The position numbers were made by a program, and so were the translations under genes. A DNA stretch of 64,000 bases from Lachnospiraceae bacterium. Its GTDB lineage: Bacteria > Bacillota > Clostridia > Lachnospirales > Lachnospiraceae. Location: positions 34,893 to 98,892 of the forward strand of contig JAFZOW010000061.1 in NCBI GenBank assembly GCA_017552715.1, written 5' to 3'. Shown here piece by piece: positions 10,901-17,395 of the stretch (positions are counted from its first letter, which is position 1; each line of letters begins with the position of its first letter). The notes under the pieces are model-generated. The model was given only the letters and a program-made list of their open reading frames with translations. It was not told the DNA's origin and did no database searches.

Positions 10901-11594
10901 GCTCCAGGGCCGGCCTGGAGAAGGTACGTACCACGCCGCCGGAAGGATAGTCCTCGATGCCGGAGAAATAATCCCCGAGATGATCCTCCCTGGCGCCGCC
11001 GAAATATTTCATGCCGAGGCGGTTTTCAATGGCAATGATGATGCTGCCGCCGGGCCTGACATGTTTTTTGATGATGCGGAGAAAGCTTCCGTAGGGATCC
11101 TCATCATGGATATAGGCCGCCGCATATTCAAAGACCCCGATCAGGAAGATGGCATCATAATCCGCCGGCATGGCAGGTTCGATATCTTCAAAATTTCCCA
11201 CATGGATACAGATATTCTCCGCATCCCTGTGACGATATGCATTGATGAGACTGCGCTTTTCGGAAAGCTCCACGCAGTCCAGACGTCCGGCCGTTCCCGC
11301 CTTTCTCGAAAGCACTCCACTGATGGCTCCGCAGCCTGCTCCCACTTCCAGGATGCGGCTGCCGGGCTTTATGGGGATCCACTCCACGATATTCTCTCTT
11401 ATATCGGAGAGATGATAGAGCACCGGCCAGGACAGGTGCTCTTTTATGGCCCGGGGATAATCCGAGGCAGCAGTGGTCTTTACGATCTCCAGGATCTCGT
11501 CTTCCACGGCACCGTCGCAATAAAGGTCACTGCCGCCGTATTTCGACAGATCCAGAAGAACCTTTCCTATGCGTCTGCTCTGCTCCGTACTCAT
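7914..11594 (-). CDS. Methyltransferase / kinase-like / glycosyltransferase fusion, WbdD-like (1226 aa)
   Basis: A multi-domain cytoplasmic protein. Residues ~45-250 are a SAM methyltransferase (motif I SRILEVGAGCGAISG at 79-93; post-I CVELSEKRS; VRPGGSIIIAIEN). Residues ~300-500 resemble an aminoglycoside-phosphotransferase/LPS-kinase fold: YKRPMGEEAKEHV (possible nucleotide Lys), FPFLEGPTMEEEL (hinge), NPDVQFSNLILCDG (catalytic-loop-like Asp and Asn) and QLIDYEWA (metal Asp). Residues ~600-790 are a partial GT-A domain (YTDEDLCDE, YYKPDWSPE). Residues ~800-1050 are a full GT2 domain (RVSILILSKDQPELLRNC, LFLNDDTEL, VAYNDADLCMRL, IHHESASRGDD). A C-terminal beta domain carries FRRYRPDVEAA. Methyltransferase plus kinase next to a Wzt/Wzm exporter recalls WbdD, which caps O9a chains; that parallel is inference. 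ATG overlaps the wzt stop. Confidence 0.82.
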   Translation of the reverse strand: MSTEQSRRIGKVLLDLSKYGGSDLYCDGAVEDEILEIVKTTAASDYPRAIKEHLSWPVLYHLSDIRENIVEWIPIKPGSRILEVGAGCGAISGVLSRKAGTAGRLDCVELSEKRSLINAYRHRDAENICIHVGNFEDIEPAMPADYDAIFLIGVFEYAAAYIHDEDPYGSFLRIIKKHVRPGGSIIIAIENRLGMKYFGGAREDHLGDYFSGIEDYPSGGVVRTFSRPALERLLAAEGLTDHHFYYPYPDYKFMQYLYSDRRLPREGELSVNHLKLDRDRMELFDEQLAYDSMIRDGLYPLFSNSYLLICGPEPELVYSKYSNDRAAAYVLRTDIEEDEKGVRRVYKRPMGEEAKEHVSGISRREEGLRKRYEGTGLSVCPCEKEGDALRFPFLEGPTMEEELERVLKSDDREGALSLLRTYRDFVYHKAEEGPDNPDVQFSNLILCDGTWQLIDYEWAKEEAGDPEKNLIRGLYLFREYNASGKKLTEELLSEAYPELSLHFDIDALRATERAFQKSVTGTRPALGEWNELLAHAAHKPQEERTAPPAAAAETEESSAPERHGLKAVLQGALHASALRSYETELQRQKEPYTKPAGGGMVLSESRQVSKTLLIPYDSACAEMLDTKADFLIFADRGGALASGAVRGMEHYFSEHEDCLWLYTDEDLCDEECVLCFPYYKPDWSPETFLSSFYIGSLVAVRSGPAGAALAGMKEDCASLKGLPFLYALCLQLAEAEPPAHIREVLYHKSVKKAELKSLEGMLLSDAPGGGEEFIPLKESFLSRKKIGGRFVTDGDGTAYPLYDLPKGRVSILILSKDQPELLRNCVSSIREKSSFKDYEILVADNGSCEAKRKQYEALAREYDLRYLYEKADFNFSALCNRIAGEAYGSWFLFLNDDTELLTGDWLERMLGQAAQPGIGAVGAKLYYPGGGRDYGYRIQHCGIQKPFDAPRHRLAGVDDTQPCDRGRNRGVRNVLGVTGACLLISRKVFTEIGGFCEELPVAYNDADLCMRLNAEGLRCVLRNDVRLIHHESASRGDDTKDEEKKQRLYAELDKLNARNPLYAYSDPWDHEALSSESALYRPAFTGEDRLLPLCTRPESAAEKSFEPVNEALIISWERPRRDPRDGSLRISLHVHVRGWDNADYRFSLYLKGPGGAYRLPAFRRYRPDVEAAYDEQLHVELSGLAVRLAADALPAGDYELWVEAKSRISRQVLYRRAETLLHIGGK

Positions 11595-12838
11595 CCGGGC
11601 TCCTTTATCTCGATGCGGGAATTCATGTCGAAATATCCCACGGTATTCTTGTCGCTGATGACCGTGATGTGCAGGGCATCGTAAAGACGGTGGTAGACCG
11701 TGAACTCATCCCCCTCATAGCCGGTCAGGCCGAAGGAGAGCAGGTATTCCCCGCCCTGCAGGTCCATACGCTGGGTAAAGCGGATCTGAAGCTTCTCTCC
11801 GGCTTTCATATCCCGCAGGAAAGCTTTCTCAAACATGGTGTTGGTGCCCGAGATCTCGGTCCCTTTTACATCCTTAAAGCTCAGGGCAAAGATGGGCGCC
11901 GGCAGATCCTCCTTCGCGCTCACCTCCATATAAACGCTGCATTCGTCTCCCTTGATCAGGGCATTGGTGGTAAGACCTTTGGCATCCGTGACCCAGACCT
12001 TATCGATGCAGGCCTTTCCGGAACCGTATTCCAGAGCCTCCGTATTCTCACCGGGCAGCTTCCGGTCCTCTCCCAGGGAGATATCCGCATCGGCGGCGTA
12101 CTGGCCCACCAGTACCTGTTTGTACAAGTCCAGCATTTCCTTGGGCTTCCCCTCCCCCAGCTTCTTTCCCTTTTCCAGAAGGATCACACGGTCGCAGTAT
12201 TTTGCGATGCTGGACATGTCATGGCTCACAAAGAGTATGGTGCGGCCCTGGGCACGGAACTCTTCAAACTTGCGGTAGCATTTGGCCTGGAAGAACACAT
12301 CTCCCACGGAAAGGGCCTCATCCACGATCAGGATCTCGGGCTCGATATTGATGGCCAGGGCAAAGGCCAGGCGCACGAACATGCCGGAAGAATAAGTCTT
12401 CACCGGCTGATATACATAATCCCCTATATCCGCAAATTCCAGTATCTCCGAAAGGCGCTGATCGATCTCTTCCCTGGAAAAGCCGGTCATGGCACCGTTT
12501 AGATAAATGTTCTCGATACCGCTGTACTCCATATTGAAGCCGGCTCCCAGCTCCAGCAGGGCGGAGATGCGTCCGTTCACCTCAAGCTCTCCGCCGGTGG
12601 GGGTAAGTACTCCGGTGATGAGCTTTAAGATCGTGGACTTTCCGCTGCCGTTGGTGCCGATGATGCCCACAGTCTCCCCACGCTCTATCGTAAAGCTTAC
12701 GGAAGAGAGTGCATGATGATCCTTATGCAGTTTTTTCCCCGTCAGGTGCAGCGCCTCCCGCAGCCGGTCCGAAGGCTTATCGTAGAGCGCATAATCTTTG
12801 CACAGATCCTGAACGCGGATCACAACATCCTTACTCAT
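11591..12838 (-). CDS. wzt: ABC exporter ATPase with Wzt-like C-terminal domain
   Basis: This 415-residue ATPase of a polysaccharide ABC exporter has Walker A GTNGSGKST, the Q-loop region SALLELGAGFNMEYSGIEN, signature YSSGMFVRLAFA, Walker B ILIVDEAL and the switch His in FVSHDM. These are hallmarks of the TagH/RfbB/Wzt subfamily. After ~residue 250 a beta-sandwich-like domain of about 160 residues follows (KVWVTDAKG, VYMEVSAKED, YLLSFGLTGY). In E. coli O9a the equivalent domain binds the capped chain end before export. ATG and stop each overlap their neighbours as ATGA, consistent with coupled synthesis with the permease and the fusion enzyme. Confidence 0.9.
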   Translation of the reverse strand: MSKDVVIRVQDLCKDYALYDKPSDRLREALHLTGKKLHKDHHALSSVSFTIERGETVGIIGTNGSGKSTILKLITGVLTPTGGELEVNGRISALLELGAGFNMEYSGIENIYLNGAMTGFSREEIDQRLSEILEFADIGDYVYQPVKTYSSGMFVRLAFALAINIEPEILIVDEALSVGDVFFQAKCYRKFEEFRAQGRTILFVSHDMSSIAKYCDRVILLEKGKKLGEGKPKEMLDLYKQVLVGQYAADADISLGEDRKLPGENTEALEYGSGKACIDKVWVTDAKGLTTNALIKGDECSVYMEVSAKEDLPAPIFALSFKDVKGTEISGTNTMFEKAFLRDMKAGEKLQIRFTQRMDLQGGEYLLSFGLTGYEGDEFTVYHRLYDALHITVISDKNTVGYFDMNSRIEIKEPG

Positions 12839-13629
12839 AACACATCCGCAAAATGGGGCTTTAAGCGCTTATAGATCCGCCGCCCCAGGAAATAGAACAG
12901 TGCGCACACTGCCCAGAAATAGATATTGATCCATCCCTGCTGCCAGAACCATCCTCCGAAAAAAAGGGACTCACGGTAACCGTTCACCACATAATAAAGG
13001 GGATTCAGCTTGAATACGATACGCAGGCCTTCCCACTTCCCTTTCAAAAAGCTCAGGTCCCAGAGGATGGGGGTTGCCCACATCCCGATCTGCAGAAGGA
13101 TGTTCACGATCTGCTGCAGATCCCGGAAAAAGATCACCACACTGGCCGTGATATAGGAAAGGCCAAGCAGCAGGCAGAACAGGCATAAGCTGTAATAGGG
13201 CAGCTGCAGAATACTGAGAGACGGCCTGTAGCCGTAACAGAAGTACATCACCACCAGTACCAGCATGAAGAAGACATGCACGAAAGCGCAGGCTGCCAGC
13301 TTTACCCTCGGCAGCAGCCCGATCTCGAAGACCACTTTTTTGACCAGGTAGCTGTACTGAAGGAAGGCCTGCATGCCCTGCATCATCCCTTCACTGAAAT
13401 AGAACCAGGGTACCAGCCCCGCCGTGAGCCACAGCACATATTGTACATCTATACCTTCGGCAAGACGCTGGGAACGGGTATCAAAGACCAGCTCAAAAAC
13501 AAAATAGTACAGCGCCACCGTTACCAGGGGCTGCACCAGTGCCCATACGATGCCCAGATAGGATCCGGCATAGCGGGTCTTGAAATCGTTCTTCGCCAGG
13601 GTCCAGACGAGTCCCTTTTTGCCTTTCAT
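12835..13629 (-). CDS. wzm: ABC-2 type polysaccharide exporter permease
   Basis: A 264-residue integral membrane protein with six predicted helices. The N-terminal LVWTLAKNDFKTRYAGSYLG and GIVWALVQPLVTVALYYFVF are typical of the TagG/Wzm/KpsM ABC-2 family. Later segments include VIFFRDLQQIVNILLQIG and LNPLYYVVNGYRESLFF, the usual pre-TM6 signature. It would form the membrane channel with the Wzt-like ATPase, moving undecaprenyl-linked glycan to the outer face. ATG overlaps the rfbC stop, and its stop overlaps the ATPase start (both ATGA). Teichoic acid export is the main alternative, but the rhamnose genes favour a rhamnan-type polysaccharide. Confidence 0.92.
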   Translation of the reverse strand: MKGKKGLVWTLAKNDFKTRYAGSYLGIVWALVQPLVTVALYYFVFELVFDTRSQRLAEGIDVQYVLWLTAGLVPWFYFSEGMMQGMQAFLQYSYLVKKVVFEIGLLPRVKLAACAFVHVFFMLVLVVMYFCYGYRPSLSILQLPYYSLCLFCLLLGLSYITASVVIFFRDLQQIVNILLQIGMWATPILWDLSFLKGKWEGLRIVFKLNPLYYVVNGYRESLFFGGWFWQQGWINIYFWAVCALFYFLGRRIYKRLKPHFADVL

Positions 13630-14177
13630 CCGCGGTATTCCTTTATGCCTCCCCAGTTCCGGTCCCGTTCAATGATATTTAATTCCATCCCTTCGGGTAT
13701 AGGCCACTCGATGGCCAGATCGGGATCGTCCCAGCGCAGGCCGCCCTCATCACCGGGGTGATAATAATCCGTGCACTTATAGCAGAACTCCGCATAACCG
13801 GAGAGCACCAGAAAACCGTGGGCAAAGCCCTTGGGCACAAAAAACTGTTTCCTGTTCTCCGCTGAGAGCACAACACCGAACCATTTTCCGAAGGTTTCCG
13901 AGCCTTCTCTCAGATCCACCGCCACGTCAAAGACTTCGCCGCGCACCACACGCACCAGCTTGGCCTGGGGATGCTTGATCTGGAAATGCAGTCCCCGCAG
14001 CACTCCACGGGTGGAGGAGGACTGGTTGTCCTGTACGAAAACGCAGTCAATGCCTGCGGCCTTGAAATCCTCGTACTGGTAGGTCTCCATAAAATATCCG
14101 CGTTCATCCCCGAAGAGCTTGGGTGTCACCACCTTCAGTCCTTCGATCTCACATGTCTCTACCGTGATCTGTCCCAT
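13626..14177 (-). CDS. rfbC: dTDP-4-dehydrorhamnose 3,5-epimerase
   Basis: A 183-residue cupin enzyme, third step of dTDP-L-rhamnose synthesis. It shows LFGDERGYFMETYQ, VFVQDNQSSSTRGVLRGLH (the catalytic His region), VRVVRGEVFDVAVDLR, FVPKGFAHGFLVLS and YYHPGDEGGLRWDDP, all diagnostic of RmlC. The frame is open upstream to 14267, but the ATG at 14177 fits because MGQITVETCEI is the family start and GGAGG lies 11 bases before it. The longer start would also run into the preceding GH25 gene, which ends at 14186. It lies between a GH25-like gene and the ABC permease instead of next to rfbA. Confidence 0.95.
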   Translation of the reverse strand: MGQITVETCEIEGLKVVTPKLFGDERGYFMETYQYEDFKAAGIDCVFVQDNQSSSTRGVLRGLHFQIKHPQAKLVRVVRGEVFDVAVDLREGSETFGKWFGVVLSAENRKQFFVPKGFAHGFLVLSGYAEFCYKCTDYYHPGDEGGLRWDDPDLAIEWPIPEGMELNIIERDRNWGGIKEYRG

Positions 14178-14185
14178 TTTTCTTT

Positions 14186-15418
14186 CTACCTCCCCACATC
14201 CCGAAGGATATTCATATTCACCCGGCTGAGGACGCCCTTTACGCTTCCTCTCGAGCTGTACTGCCACAGACTGTAGTTCCCGGTATAAAGAGGCTTGTCC
14301 CGGTACTCCGCCAGCCAGTGCACATAATCCGTCAGTTCTCCGTCGATCAGTTTTTCATTAAACCAGACACGGCCGGCATACACACCGGCATTCAGGCCCG
14401 CACTTTCCACGGTCTCGCAGAAGGCTTTCACCACATCGGTACGCTCTCTGGGATCCATGGCATCGGCCCGGCCTTTGCCCTCGGCTCCCTCTACGGCGAT
14501 AAAGACAGGGTATTCCAGCTTATAGCCCCTGCACAGCTCCAGGGCCGCGGAAGCTTCCTCCACCGCCTCGGTGGGATTGGTGGCCTGGCTGAAAAAGTAT
14601 ACGCCCACACCCAGTCCGGCTTTTTTTGCCCCTTCGATATTGGACTTAAAGCAGCGGTCCTCCACCAGATAACCCTGGGAACAGCCGCGGTAGCCGCAGC
14701 GCAGGATCACAAATTCAACCCCGTCGGCTTTCACGGCCTGCCAGTCGATCTCCATCTGGGCCGAGGAAACATCGATCCCCAAGACCGTCCCTTCATCCGT
14801 GCGTTTTCCGCTCTGCTCCGTCTCATCCGCATCCTGTGCGGCGGAAGACTGGCGCAGATCCTCCGCTGCGGGATCCACTTCCTCCTCGCTGCGGATATAA
14901 ACAGCTATATCACCGATGGGCTTAAACTCCAGCTCTGCCTTAACGCTTACCGGCATGGGATCCGTCGGGCATTCATAGCCCTCCACACGCTTAAGCTTTA
15001 CAAAGTACTCGCCGGGCTCCACATCCGGGATGTAGATCTGACCGTCCTGATCCAGATCCTTGTACTCTCCCAGAGGATCCACCTGCACATAAAAAGCCTT
15101 TCCCCGTACCGGGCGGCCCTCCGCGTCAACCACGCTGACCCGTATATCCCTGGCCACACTGCCCAGCAGCATATTGAGCCTGGGCTTCTCTTCCGCAACT
15201 GTCGTCGTCGGGGCTTCAACAATTTCCTCATCCCCGTCAAAAAAATGCGGATCGTTCAGAAAAGCCCTGTAGGGATCGGCAACGCTTGTTTCGCCTGTTC
15301 CCGTCGGCGCAGGCGTTTTTTTCTTTCCCTGCTTATTGGCATAGCCCACCAGCAACAGCATCAGAAAGAGCACGGATACCGCTGCCAGGATCGCCAGGTT
15401 TCGTACACGCCTTTCCAT
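14186..15418 (-). CDS. Membrane-anchored GH25-like protein with altered active site
   Basis: 410 residues. An N-terminal anchor (LAILAAVSVLFLMLLLVGYA, residues ~8-27) precedes a Thr/Pro linker and a beta domain (~85-180, SVVDAEGRPVRGKAF, DGQIYIPDVEPGEYFVKL). A GH25 muramidase-like barrel follows from ~215 (VLGIDVSSAQMEIDWQAV, VGVYFFSQATN, LWQYSSRGSV). GH25 enzymes use a D-x-E pair; here the motif reads VFIAVEGA, so the Asp is Ala, and the terminal VDLN motif reads VNMN. The larger paralogue at 17396-20104 keeps both. This copy is probably a weak or inactive hydrolase, perhaps a glycan-binding partner. It lies 2 bases from rfbA and 8 from rfbC. Confidence 0.85.
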   Translation of the reverse strand: MERRVRNLAILAAVSVLFLMLLLVGYANKQGKKKTPAPTGTGETSVADPYRAFLNDPHFFDGDEEIVEAPTTTVAEEKPRLNMLLGSVARDIRVSVVDAEGRPVRGKAFYVQVDPLGEYKDLDQDGQIYIPDVEPGEYFVKLKRVEGYECPTDPMPVSVKAELEFKPIGDIAVYIRSEEEVDPAAEDLRQSSAAQDADETEQSGKRTDEGTVLGIDVSSAQMEIDWQAVKADGVEFVILRCGYRGCSQGYLVEDRCFKSNIEGAKKAGLGVGVYFFSQATNPTEAVEEASAALELCRGYKLEYPVFIAVEGAEGKGRADAMDPRERTDVVKAFCETVESAGLNAGVYAGRVWFNEKLIDGELTDYVHWLAEYRDKPLYTGNYSLWQYSSRGSVKGVLSRVNMNILRDVGR

Positions 15419-15420
15419 TC

Positions 15421-16290
15421 TTACAGGCCGTCCGCCACTTCCTTCAGGTACTGTCCGTAAGCTGTTTTCATCAGCGGCTCCGCAAGCTTTAAGAGCTGCT
15501 CACGGTCGATAAAGCCTCTCTTAAAGGCGATCTCTTCGATGCAGGAGATATAAAGCCCCTGACGTTTCTGAAATGCCGCAACAAAGTCGGCGGCATCCAG
15601 CAGCATATCGTGGCTGCCCGTATCCAGCCAGGCAAAGCCGCGGCCCAGGGTCTCCACGTGAAGCTGCCCCATCTCCAGATAGGCATTGTTCACGCTGGTG
15701 ATCTCGATCTCGCCCCGGGCGGAGGGTTTCACGTTCTTCGCGATCTCCACCACCTGATTGTCATAGAAATACAGGCCGGGCACCGCATAATTACTCTTGG
15801 GATGCTCGGGTTTTTCCTCAATGGAGATGGCTATCCCATCTTCATTGAACTCCACTACCCCGTATTCTCTGGGATCGCGCACATAATAACCGAAGATGGT
15901 GGCTCCGCTCTCTCTGGAAGCCACGGTGCGCAGAAGCTTCGAAAAGCTCTGTCCGTAGAAGATATTGTCTCCCAGGATCAGCGCCACACTGTCGCTGCCG
16001 ATGAACTCCTCACCGATGATAAAGGCATCGGCCAGGCCCCGGGGAGTTTCCTGTACGGCATAGGAAAACTCTATGCCCAGCTGGCTGCCGTCACCGAAAA
16101 GCTCCTTAAACACCGGCAGATCCCTGGGGGTGGAGATGATCAGTATCTCCCGTATCCCCGCCAGCATCAGGATGGAAAGCGGATAGTATATCATGGGCTT
16201 GTCATAGACCGGCATGATCTGTTTGGAAACCGCCTTGGTAAGCGGGTAAAGTCTTGTACCGGATCCACCGGCGAGGATGATACCCTTCAT
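15421..16290 (-). CDS. rfbA: Glucose-1-phosphate thymidylyltransferase
   Basis: 289 residues. It makes dTDP-glucose from dTTP and glucose-1-phosphate, the first step of dTDP-L-rhamnose synthesis. The N-terminus has [20 protein letters not shown] and [17 protein letters not shown], the nucleotide-binding signature and sugar loop of Rml[11 protein letters not shown] and [10 protein letters not shown] follow. Length matches the family. AAAGGAG lies seven bases before ATG. It sits between rfbB (10-base gap) and the GH25-like gene. No rfbD (final reductase) is present in the window. Confidence 0.96.
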   Translation of the reverse strand: MKGIILAGGSGTRLYPLTKAVSKQIMPVYDKPMIYYPLSILMLAGIREILIISTPRDLPVFKELFGDGSQLGIEFSYAVQETPRGLADAFIIGEEFIGSDSVALILGDNIFYGQSFSKLLRTVASRESGATIFGYYVRDPREYGVVEFNEDGIAISIEEKPEHPKSNYAVPGLYFYDNQVVEIAKNVKPSARGEIEITSVNNAYLEMGQLHVETLGRGFAWLDTGSHDMLLDAADFVAAFQKRQGLYISCIEEIAFKRGFIDREQLLKLAEPLMKTAYGQYLKEVADGL

Positions 16291-16300
16291 ACTTTCTCCT

Positions 16301-17380
16301 TTATACCTTATACATGGAATCGTAATACTTCTGGTAATCGCCGCTGGTAACGTTCTTCATCCAGTCTTCGTGGGCGAGATACCATTCGATGGTAAGACGT
16401 ATACCGTCCTTAAAGCAGGTCTCGGGCTCCCAGCCCACGGCCGCGCGGATCTTATCCGGCGCAATTGCATAACGGCGGTCATGGCCCTTACGGTCCTCCA
16501 CATAGGTGATAAGATCCCGGCTCACATTGGCCTTTCTCGGATCGGAATCCGGGAGGATCTCCAGCAGGGTATCGATGATGAGCTGCACGATCTCGATATT
16601 CTGCTTCTCGTTATGGCCGCCCACATTATAGGTTTCGAAGAGTTCGCCCTTCTCCTGCACCATATCGATGGCCTTGGCATGGTCACGCACATAAAGCCAG
16701 TCGCGGACATTCTTTCCGTCCCCGTATACCGGCAGCTTCTTTCCGGAAAGGGCATTGTTGATCATCAGCGGGATCAGCTTCTCCGGGAACTGATAAGGCC
16801 CGTAGTTATTCGAGCAGTTGGTGATATTGGCCGGGAACTTGTAAGTATCCATATAGGCCCGCACCAGCATGTCGGAACCCGCTTTGCTGGCGGAATAAGG
16901 CGAATGGGGTGCGTAAGGGGTGGTTTCGTAGAAATAACCGTCCCCCTCCGGCAGGGAGCCGTAAACCTCATCGGTGGACACATGCAGGAAGCGCTTCCCT
17001 TCCGGATAAGTCCCGTCCGGCTTTTCCCAGGCGGCCCGGGCACAGTTCAGCATATTGGCGGTACCCAGGACATTGGTCTTTACGAACACCCCGGGATCCT
17101 TGATGCTGCGGTCCACATGGGATTCCGCCGCAAAATGCACCACACGGTCGATGTCGTTTTCCGCAAAGATCCTGCTGATGGCTTCGGTATCGCAGATATC
17201 GGCCTTCACGAAGGTATAATTATCGCGGCCTTCGACTTCCTTGAGATTTTCGGGATTTCCCGCATAAGTCAGCACATCTACATTGATGATGCGGATCTCG
17301 TCCCCGTATTTCTCAAACATGTAATGAATGTAATTGGATCCGATAAAGCCGGCCCCGCCGGTCACCAGATATGTTCTCAT
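16301..17380 (-). CDS. rfbB: dTDP-glucose 4,6-dehydratase
   Basis: 359 residues, extended short-chain dehydrogenase fold. It converts dTDP-glucose to dTDP-4-keto-6-deoxyglucose. NAD-binding motif [14 protein letters not shown] is at the N-terminus. [13 protein letters not shown] and the active-site series [13 protein letters not shown] and [15 protein letters not shown] supply the Thr-Asp-Glu and Tyr-Lys catalytic residues. [18 protein letters not shown] and [10 protein letters not shown] complete the family pattern. GGAAGGAG precedes ATG. It is the second gene of the operon, 15 bases after the large GH25 gene. Confidence 0.96.
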   Translation of the reverse strand: MRTYLVTGGAGFIGSNYIHYMFEKYGDEIRIINVDVLTYAGNPENLKEVEGRDNYTFVKADICDTEAISRIFAENDIDRVVHFAAESHVDRSIKDPGVFVKTNVLGTANMLNCARAAWEKPDGTYPEGKRFLHVSTDEVYGSLPEGDGYFYETTPYAPHSPYSASKAGSDMLVRAYMDTYKFPANITNCSNNYGPYQFPEKLIPLMINNALSGKKLPVYGDGKNVRDWLYVRDHAKAIDMVQEKGELFETYNVGGHNEKQNIEIVQLIIDTLLEILPDSDPRKANVSRDLITYVEDRKGHDRRYAIAPDKIRAAVGWEPETCFKDGIRLTIEWYLAHEDWMKNVTSGDYQKYYDSMYKV

Positions 17381-17395
17381 ATTAAGCTCCTTCCT

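Noticed and set aside
14178-14267. N-terminal extension of rfbC
   Set aside because: It would overlap the preceding gene by over 80 bases and adds a basic, non-conserved leader; the ATG at 14177 has a ribosome site and the family start.
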